DNA of 64,000 nucleotides from Flavobacteriaceae bacterium. Its GTDB lineage: Bacteria; Bacteroidota; Bacteroidia; Flavobacteriales; Flavobacteriaceae. The position numbers and the translations under genes were made by a program. Positions 54,795 to 61,129 of this stretch are shown here, piece after piece. Position 1 is the stretch's first letter, and each line of letters opens with the position of its first letter. The notes under the pieces were generated by a model. It searched no databases. It had not been told where the DNA came from and was given only the letters and a program-made list of their open reading frames with translations. Location: the NCBI GenBank assembly GCA_024640565.1, contig JAHEET010000001.1:413763-477762 (forward strand). Direction: 5' to 3'.

Positions 54795-56549
54795 TTGAAA
54801 GCTCTAAAATACATAAACAAGTACTTTTTAAAATACAAATGGCGCTTTTTAGCAGGGCTATTCATCACCGTTTTGTCGAAACTTTTAGCCTTACAAGTTC
54901 CCCGAATTATTGGAAATTCTTTGAATGCAGTAGAGGATTATCAAAATGGAAAAATCATTGAATTGGATACGGTTAAAGAAGCTCTTTTATTCAATATTTT
55001 AACCATTATTGCCGTTACAGTTATTGCTGGTTTCTTAACCTTTTTAATGCGCCAAAAGATTATTGTAACCTCAAGACTCATTGAGTTTGATTTAAAAAAT
55101 GAAATCTACAATCAGTACCAGCGATTATCTCTCAATTTTTATAAAAAAAACAGAACGGGAGATTTAATGAACCGCATTAGTGAAGACGTCTCAAAAGTAA
55201 GAACTTATGTAGGTCCTGCCGTAATGTACAGTATCAATATGATTGTTCTTTTTATTGTTGGATTTACACAAATGGCAAGAGTCGACGGTAGACTCACCTT
55301 ATACACCCTTTTACCCTTTCCCATTTTAGCCATCTCAATTTTTTATTTGAGCAAAGTCATTCATAAAAGAAGTGCAATTGTACAGCAATACTTATCAAAA
55401 CTAACCTCTTTTAACCAAGAGTTTTTCTCAGGAATTAACGTTGTAAAATCTTATGCAATCGAGTCTTCAATTATCAAAGATTTTGATACAATTGCCAATC
55501 TGAGCAAAGAGAAAAACATAGACCTAAACAAAGCAAATGCGCTTTTCTTCCCTACGATGGTTTTATTAATTGGAATCAGCAATTTGATTGTCATCTATAT
55601 TGGAGGGAAACAATATATCAATGGCGAAATTCAAATTGGAATTATTGTTGAATTTATATTGTATGTAAATATTCTAACTTGGCCCGTAGCCATTGTAGGA
55701 TGGGTTACTTCGATGATCCAACAAGCGGAAGCTTCCCAAATAAGAATTAATGAATTTTTACAACAAGTACCCGAAATTAAGAACAACAATGATGTCTCTT
55801 TTGATTTACAAGGTGAAGTTACCTTTAAAGAAGTAAGCTTAACCTATGACGATACAGACATTACGGCACTCAAAAATATTTCTTTCACAGTAAAACCGGG
55901 AGAAACGATTGCTATTTTAGGAAAAACGGGATCAGGGAAAACGTCGATCATCAACCTAATTTCTCGCTTATACGATGCAACAAAAGGAAGTGTTTTAATC
56001 GATAAAAAACCAATTAAAAAAACCAATTTAGATGCGCTAAGAAATCAGATTGGTTTTGTCCCTCAAGATCCTTTTTTATTTTCTGACACCATTGAGAATA
56101 ACATAAAGTTTGGCGAAAAAAATTCCCCTAAAGAAGCCATTATAAAAGCTGCGAAAAATGCTGTGGTGCATGCAAATATAATGGAGTTTAAAAATGGATA
56201 CCAAACTATTTTAGGCGAGAGAGGCGTTACCCTATCTGGTGGTCAAAAACAGCGAGTATCAATTGCAAGGGCAATTATTAAAAACCCAAGCATCTTAATT
56301 TTTGATGATTGTCTCTCAGCAGTAGATACAGAAACCGAAGAAAAAATACTCTCCAATCTAGAGCAAGTTTCTAAAAACAAAACCACATTTATTATCAGTC
56401 ACCGAGTATCCTCTGCTAAAAATGCAGACAAAATACTCGTTTTGGATACTGGTGAGATCATACAACAAGGCACGCACAGCGAGCTGTTAGAAAAAGAAGG
56501 ATACTACAAAGAACTGTATGCACAACAACTTTTAGAAAAAGAATTATAG
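54795..56549 (+). CDS. ABC-type exporter (fused membrane and ATPase domains, MsbA-like)
   Basis: This 584-residue half-transporter has six membrane helices in residues about 20-310. The ATPase domain carries Walker A GKTGSGKT (376-383), the signature LSGGQKQR, Walker B ILIFDDCLSAVD and the switch His in ISHR. It resembles MsbA/multidrug exporters; substrates could be lipid or drug. The start is TTG 54795 (KALKYINKYFLKYK), with no ATG near. It is divergent from the dehydrogenase gene. Confidence 0.92.
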   Translation: MKALKYINKYFLKYKWRFLAGLFITVLSKLLALQVPRIIGNSLNAVEDYQNGKIIELDTVKEALLFNILTIIAVTVIAGFLTFLMRQKIIVTSRLIEFDLKNEIYNQYQRLSLNFYKKNRTGDLMNRISEDVSKVRTYVGPAVMYSINMIVLFIVGFTQMARVDGRLTLYTLLPFPILAISIFYLSKVIHKRSAIVQQYLSKLTSFNQEFFSGINVVKSYAIESSIIKDFDTIANLSKEKNIDLNKANALFFPTMVLLIGISNLIVIYIGGKQYINGEIQIGIIVEFILYVNILTWPVAIVGWVTSMIQQAEASQIRINEFLQQVPEIKNNNDVSFDLQGEVTFKEVSLTYDDTDITALKNISFTVKPGETIAILGKTGSGKTSIINLISRLYDATKGSVLIDKKPIKKTNLDALRNQIGFVPQDPFLFSDTIENNIKFGEKNSPKEAIIKAAKNAVVHANIMEFKNGYQTILGERGVTLSGGQKQRVSIARAIIKNPSILIFDDCLSAVDTETEEKILSNLEQVSKNKTTFIISHRVSSAKNADKILVLDTGEIIQQGTHSELLEKEGYYKELYAQQLLEKEL

Positions 56550-56579
56550 CCTTTAACATTTACACATGCATTATTTTAT

Positions 56580-56587
56580 TAGATTTG
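56580..56587 (+). promoter_or_regulatory. -7 element (TAGATTTG) upstream of the DUF3276 gene
   Basis: An exact TAnnTTTG match lies 42 bases before the start codon, in the gap after the ABC exporter gene. No clear -33 TTG is found. Confidence 0.4.
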
Positions 56588-56629
56588 TTTTTGAAATAAA
56601 CACGATTTATAAAAACTATTAAAAAGATT

Positions 56630-56992
56630 ATGGCAGAAAGGGTTGAACAAGAAGAAATTTTTTCACAAGTTTTAAGAGCTGGTAGAAGAACTTATTTTTT
56701 TGATGTGAGAGCAACAAAAGCAGACGACTATTATCTAACCGTTACGGAAAGTAAAAAATTCACACATGACGATGGTTCTTTTCGATATCAAAAACACAAA
56801 ATTTATCTTTACAAAGAAGATTTTAAAGATTTTCATGAAATGTTAGCCAAAGCAACAGACTACATTTTAAAGGAAAAAGGAGACGAAGTGATTAGCGACC
56901 GTCATCAAAAAGACTTTAAGAAAGCAGAGGATACAGCAACGGAAACAAAAGCTACTGATAATTTTACAGACATATCGTTTGAGGATATATAA
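56630..56992 (+). CDS. DUF3276 (PUR-alpha-like) nucleic-acid-binding protein
   Basis: This 120-residue protein has the DUF3276 core VLRAGRRTYFFDVRATKADDYYLTVTESK (residues about 15-44), then FRYQKHKIYLYKEDF and an acidic C-terminal tail. The fold matches the PUR repeats of the eukaryotic PUR-alpha family, which bind single-stranded nucleic acid. It is widely conserved and single-copy in Bacteroidota, suggesting a basic role. It ends at a bidirectional terminator. Confidence 0.9.
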   Translation: MAERVEQEEIFSQVLRAGRRTYFFDVRATKADDYYLTVTESKKFTHDDGSFRYQKHKIYLYKEDFKDFHEMLAKATDYILKEKGDEVISDRHQKDFKKAEDTATETKATDNFTDISFEDI

Positions 56993-57066
56993 CAACTATT
57001 GGTTGCTATACCCCCTGCTTGTAAATTACATGTAAAGAATAAAAAGCTACTTATATCACTTCTAAG

Positions 57067-57099
57067 AAAGCCGCAAATCATAAATTTGCGGCTTTTTTT
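57067..57099. terminator. Bidirectional terminator between the DUF3276 and isochorismate synthase genes
   Basis: Hairpin arms AAAGCCGCAAAT and ATTTGCGGCTTT with a short loop, followed by a T run. It lies between convergent genes. Confidence 0.88.
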
Positions 57100-57130
57100 G
57101 TTATAATGATTCGACTTTCGTTCGTTGAGC

Positions 57131-58198
57131 TTATAAAATTGCTATCATCACAGCACTCTTAGAAACCGTTTCTTCCCATTCCTTTTGAGCAATACTATCT
57201 TTTGTTATTCCCCCTCCAACATAAAGAAACGCTGTATTATTTTTAATTTCCATACATCGTAAATTTACAAAAAGTGAGGAGTCTTTAGAATCAATACTTT
57301 CCCTGCCTACATTCAATTCACCCAAAAAACCAGTATAAAAAGTGCGCTGGTAATTTTCCCTTTCTAGGATAAATTTTTTTGTCTGTAATCTGGGAAAACC
57401 ACAGACTGCAGGTGTTGGATGCAAAGCATTAAGTAATGTTTTTAAATTCGAGGCCCCACGTAATAATTTCCCTGAAATTTGGGTTTTTAGATGAAGTAAA
57501 TTTCCTGCTTTTACTGTTTCTTTTTCACTCGTTTTTAGATGAACTGCGATCTCTTTTATTTGGGATGCGATAAAGCGAGTTACCAATGCTTGTTCTTCCA
57601 ATTCTTTTGATTGCCAACTCACCACTGTTGAGCCATTATAAACTTGTGTTCCTGCCAATGACATGGTCTTAAAACGATCTTCGGAGAGAGACAACAAGGT
57701 TTCAGGAGTGGCACCCATCCACAAACCAATTTTAGGATGAAACCAAATATATCCAAAGGCATTGGGGTAGATCTGTAACAATTTTTTAAAACTCTCGAGA
57801 AGCATAAAGTTGGAAAGAGACACTATTTCTCGTCTCGATACAACTACTTTTTGAAACTGTTTCCTTTTAATTTCTTCAATCGCTTTATTGACAAGTTCCA
57901 AATGATGTGTTTTTGCAGATTCATCCGCAACAAATCTTTTGTTCTTTGCAAATGAAAGTGGCGCTTCAAAAATAAGTGATTCCCGAAAATACACTGATTT
58001 CTCTGCAGGAATTAATATCGCTTTTTCTTGATTATCAAAAGGAGAAAAAACAAAACCAGTCTCAGTAAAATCGTCCACAAAAAAAACTTCTTTCGTCTTT
58101 TGGAAATACCCTGAGATTACATTTTCACTTGGTTTCCTATATACAACAAAAGGTTTTTGTAATTTGTATTGAGATGCAATCCTATCAAAAATCGTCAA
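57131..58198 (-). CDS. menF: Isochorismate synthase (MenF/EntC type)
   Basis: This 355-residue chorismate-binding-domain enzyme turns chorismate into isochorismate. Key segments are KVVVSRREIV near residue 120, GATPETLLSL with the active-site motif, HPTPAVCGFP, and YTGFLGELN, with FVNLRCMEI near the end. The fold is shared with anthranilate and salicylate synthases. Its neighbour, a hotdog thioesterase, favours menaquinone synthesis over siderophore production. Other men genes are not in the window. Confidence 0.9.
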   Translation of the reverse strand: MTIFDRIASQYKLQKPFVVYRKPSENVISGYFQKTKEVFFVDDFTETGFVFSPFDNQEKAILIPAEKSVYFRESLIFEAPLSFAKNKRFVADESAKTHHLELVNKAIEEIKRKQFQKVVVSRREIVSLSNFMLLESFKKLLQIYPNAFGYIWFHPKIGLWMGATPETLLSLSEDRFKTMSLAGTQVYNGSTVVSWQSKELEEQALVTRFIASQIKEIAVHLKTSEKETVKAGNLLHLKTQISGKLLRGASNLKTLLNALHPTPAVCGFPRLQTKKFILERENYQRTFYTGFLGELNVGRESIDSKDSSLFVNLRCMEIKNNTAFLYVGGGITKDSIAQKEWEETVSKSAVMIAIL

Positions 58199-58217
58199 GA
58201 TGATTACTTATTTAGGG

Positions 58218-58637
58218 TTATTTTCTTTTTTCTAACACAATATTGGTCATTTTAGCAATCGCAATGAGTTGTCCACCTTCGTCTGTAATAAACACCTCCC
58301 AAAGATGGGTACTTCTGCCTTTGTGAATGTTTTTTGCAGTTGCAAAAACAACCCCTTCACGCTTGCTTTTTATATGATTAATAGAGAGTTGAATTCCATT
58401 TATAAATTGGGATGCATTATCAATAAAAAAATTAGAAGCAGCACTGCCTACACTTTCTGCCAATGCCGCTGTTGCACCACCGTGCAATTGCCCATAGGGC
58501 TGATGCACTTTAGGGCTTACAGGCATTTTTGCTGTTAAGAAATCAACTCCAAGGTCAACAAACTCGATGTCAAGGGTTTCCATTAAAGTATTTTTACACT
58601 TTTTATTGAAAATAGCCAAAATTTTATTTTTATCCAT
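58218..58637 (-). CDS. PaaI-type hotdog thioesterase, candidate DHNA-CoA thioesterase
   Basis: This hotdog-fold acyl-CoA thioesterase of the PaaI/MenI group is about 139 residues from ATG 58635-58637 (MDKNKILAIFN). The catalytic motif is PYGQLHGGATAALAESVGS. The upstream ten codons of a longer frame lie close to the -7 box of the divergent gene and are not conserved. It sits 19 bases upstream of the isochorismate synthase gene, so a role hydrolysing 1,4-dihydroxy-2-naphthoyl-CoA in menaquinone synthesis is a fair inference. Confidence 0.85.
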   Translation of the reverse strand: MDKNKILAIFNKKCKNTLMETLDIEFVDLGVDFLTAKMPVSPKVHQPYGQLHGGATAALAESVGSAASNFFIDNASQFINGIQLSINHIKSKREGVVFATAKNIHKGRSTHLWEVFITDEGGQLIAIAKMTNIVLEKRK

Positions 58638-58676
58638 GTGATGTAAATCTAATGTAAAATTACACATAAAAATTTG

Positions 58677-58684
58677 TATTTTTG
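58677..58684 (+). promoter_or_regulatory. -7 element (TATTTTTG) upstream of the pRiA4b-like gene
   Basis: An exact TAnnTTTG match lies 22 bases before the ATG, in the divergent gap next to the thioesterase gene. Confidence 0.45.
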
Positions 58685-58706
58685 CTCTTGAAAGTCAAAC
58701 AATTTC

Positions 58707-59195
58707 ATGTACAAAATCCGCGTAATTTTAGATACTAAAGAAGATGTTATAAGAACTCTTTTAGTAGACAGTACCCTTAATTTAGAAAAACTTCATTTAA
58801 CAATTGCAAAATCTTTTGGCTTCAAGGGCCAAGAAATGGCTTCGTTTTACAAAACGGATGAAGAGTGGACCCAAGGCGAAGAAATTCCATTGTTTAATAT
58901 GGACGAGATCGGCGAAGGGATTTCGATGCAAACCTGCATCTTAAACACTACGTTGCCCAAGGAAAACGACAAGCTTATTTATGTCTATGATTTTCTAAAA
59001 ATGTGGACTTTTTATGTAGAAGTTATTGAAATCTCTTCTGAAGAAAAACCAGGACTCCCCTTAATTATTTTAACGGTTGGAGAAATTCCGGCAGAAGCTC
59101 CCGAAAAAGAATTCATTTCAGAAAACCCCGAAGGAATGGATGATATGGATGATGAGTATGGGCATTTTGATGATTATAATTACAATGAATACTAA
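58707..59195 (+). CDS. Plasmid pRiA4b ORF-3-like protein
   Basis: The first half of this 162-residue protein carries the pRiA4b ORF-3 domain pattern (YKIRVILDTKEDVIRTLLVD, then LHLTIAKSFGFKGQEMASFY and YVYDFLKMWTFYVEVI). The last 30 residues are very acidic (GMDDMDDEYGHFDDYNYNEY). The name comes from a plasmid gene; chromosomal copies are common in this phylum and are not evidence of a plasmid. Function unknown. Confidence 0.85.
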   Translation: MYKIRVILDTKEDVIRTLLVDSTLNLEKLHLTIAKSFGFKGQEMASFYKTDEEWTQGEEIPLFNMDEIGEGISMQTCILNTTLPKENDKLIYVYDFLKMWTFYVEVIEISSEEKPGLPLIILTVGEIPAEAPEKEFISENPEGMDDMDDEYGHFDDYNYNEY

Positions 59196-59323
59196 AAAAT
59201 TCTCCCTTTCTTTTTAAATTGAAAAGGCTTAACATGAAGGCTAAGGACACTACCATAATTCCCTATTTTCGTAACAAATTTGTAAATTGATCGTCTTAAA
59301 GACAATCAATTAAACTTATTTCT

Positions 59324-60223
59324 TTGGAAAAAATACTCTCTCTTAAAAATCTTGACAAAAAATTTGGCCACGTACATGCAGTAAACAACCTCTCCTTCGA
59401 CATAGAAAAAGGGAATGTTTATGGAATCTTAGGGCCAAATGGAAGTGGAAAATCAACCACCTTGGGAGTGATTTTAAATGTAGTAAACAAAACAGCTGGC
59501 GAATATTCTTGGTTTGACGGTAAATTTTCTACCCATGAAGCACTCAAAAAAGTAGGCGCCATTATTGAACGACCAAACTTCTATCCTTATATGACAGCAA
59601 CTCAGAATTTAAAACTGATTTGTAAAATTAAAGGAATTGCTACCGATAAAATAGATGAGAAATTAAAAACAGTAGACCTTTACGAGAGGAAGGATAGCAA
59701 ATTTAGCACTTACTCTTTAGGAATGAAGCAACGATTAGCCATTGCTTCAGCATTGTTAAATGATCCTGAAATTTTAATCTTAGACGAACCTACAAATGGA
59801 TTAGACCCGAAAGGAATTCATGAAATTCGATTGATTATCAAAGAAATTGCAAAACACGGAACCACCATTTTACTTGCCTCCCACCTCTTGGATGAAGTAG
59901 AAAAAGTATGCAGTCATGTGATTGTAATTCGAAAAGGCTCAAAATTATACGCGGGACGCGTTGATGAAATGACCGCATCTAAAGGTTTTTTTGAATTAAA
60001 AGTAGCTACCAACGAAACTGCGTTTTTAACACTATTAGAAAAACATCCATCCATCAGTAAAGTTCAGCTAGATCACGATACCTATATTGCTACACTCAAC
60101 CAAGAAATGAGTGCTACTGAAATAAATCGCTATCTGTTCGAGAACGGTTTTACCGTTTCCCATTTGGTGAAACGAAAGCCAAGTTTAGAACAGCAATTTT
60201 TAGATTTAACAAGCAATAACTAA
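59324..60223 (+). CDS. ABC transporter ATPase
   Basis: This 299-residue ABC-2-type ATPase has Walker A GPNGSGKST, signature YSLGMKQRLAIASAL, Walker B ILILDEPTNGLDP and the switch His in LASHLL. The C-terminal extension is typical of ABC-2 ATPases. It starts at TTG 59324 (EKILSLKNLDKKFGH). The permease gene follows 19 bases on. Substrate unknown; such pairs often export antibiotics, lipids or small molecules. Confidence 0.92.
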   Translation: MEKILSLKNLDKKFGHVHAVNNLSFDIEKGNVYGILGPNGSGKSTTLGVILNVVNKTAGEYSWFDGKFSTHEALKKVGAIIERPNFYPYMTATQNLKLICKIKGIATDKIDEKLKTVDLYERKDSKFSTYSLGMKQRLAIASALLNDPEILILDEPTNGLDPKGIHEIRLIIKEIAKHGTTILLASHLLDEVEKVCSHVIVIRKGSKLYAGRVDEMTASKGFFELKVATNETAFLTLLEKHPSISKVQLDHDTYIATLNQEMSATEINRYLFENGFTVSHLVKRKPSLEQQFLDLTSNN

Positions 60224-60242
60224 TCAACAAAAAAACCACAAG

Positions 60243-61085
60243 ATGTTTAGACTTCTATCTATAGAGTTTCATAAATTAAGGTACAGCAAAGCAAGTAAAA
60301 TACTAATTAGCATCTATTTTGGCCTTTTAACTTCTATCGCATTAATCGCAGCGGTTAAGATTCCATTTTTTGGAAAAACCATCCATTTAGCAGAACAAGG
60401 TATTTTTAACTTTCCATACATTTGGCATTTTAACACCTATGTAGCGGCTTTACTAAAGTTCTTTTTATTACTAGTCATCGTTTCCATGATGTCTAATGAG
60501 TATAGAAACAAAACTTTAAAACAAAATTTAATTGATGGGCTGAGTAAAAAAGAATTTATCCTATCCAAATTCTACACTGTATTTGTCTTTGCACTCATCT
60601 CTACCCTCTTTGTTTTCACTATTTCTTTACTATTAGGGCTCTTTTATTCAGATTATAACGAATTCGCAATTATAACTTCCGATTTAGAGTATCTTTTTGC
60701 CTTTTTTATAAAGCTAGTTGGTTTTTTCTCTTTTGGATTGTTTTTAGGCATTTTAGTAAAAAGATCTGCTTTTGCAATTGGAGCAATGGTGGTTTGGTGG
60801 ATTGGAGAAAAAATAATCTGGCTCATCGGTCTTTGGTTTTTTAGAGCTTCTAATGAGGCAATGGAAGCAGCTTCAAAAATTACAGCATGGTTTCCATTAG
60901 AAGCTATGAGCAATCTAATCAAAGAACCTGGATCCCGATTAGGAGTCGTAAAAACCATTGCAAATCAGATGGGAGACTTTACAAAAAGTTATGCTGTTGA
61001 GTTCAAAGATATTGCAATTGTATCTGTGTGGACACTTATCTTTATTTATAGTGCATATGCTATGTTAAAAAAGCGGGATTTGTAG
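60243..61085 (+). CDS. ABC-2-type transporter permease
   Basis: This 280-residue inner-membrane protein has about six helices and the ABC-2 permease pattern. The first helix follows a short cytosolic start (IEFHKLRYSKASKILISIY). MSNEYRNKTLKQNLIDGLSKKEFILSKF is the characteristic cytosolic loop after the second helix. It partners the ATPase directly upstream. The substrate is unknown. Confidence 0.85.
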   Translation: MFRLLSIEFHKLRYSKASKILISIYFGLLTSIALIAAVKIPFFGKTIHLAEQGIFNFPYIWHFNTYVAALLKFFLLLVIVSMMSNEYRNKTLKQNLIDGLSKKEFILSKFYTVFVFALISTLFVFTISLLLGLFYSDYNEFAIITSDLEYLFAFFIKLVGFFSFGLFLGILVKRSAFAIGAMVVWWIGEKIIWLIGLWFFRASNEAMEAASKITAWFPLEAMSNLIKEPGSRLGVVKTIANQMGDFTKSYAVEFKDIAIVSVWTLIFIYSAYAMLKKRDL

Positions 61086-61096
61086 TAGAATTTAAA

Positions 61097-61104
61097 TATA
61101 TTTG
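61097..61104 (+). promoter_or_regulatory. -7 element (TATATTTG) upstream of the large secreted protein gene
   Basis: An exact TAnnTTTG match lies 26 bases before the ATG at 61130. No TTG sits at the standard -33 distance. Confidence 0.4.
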
Positions 61105-61129
61105 GTTTTCTAAAATCACGCTTATTTAC

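Noticed and set aside
58707..59195. Plasmid origin of the pRiA4b-like gene
   Set aside because: This family is also found in ordinary chromosomes of the phylum, and the flanks are core genes with no replication or mobility functions.
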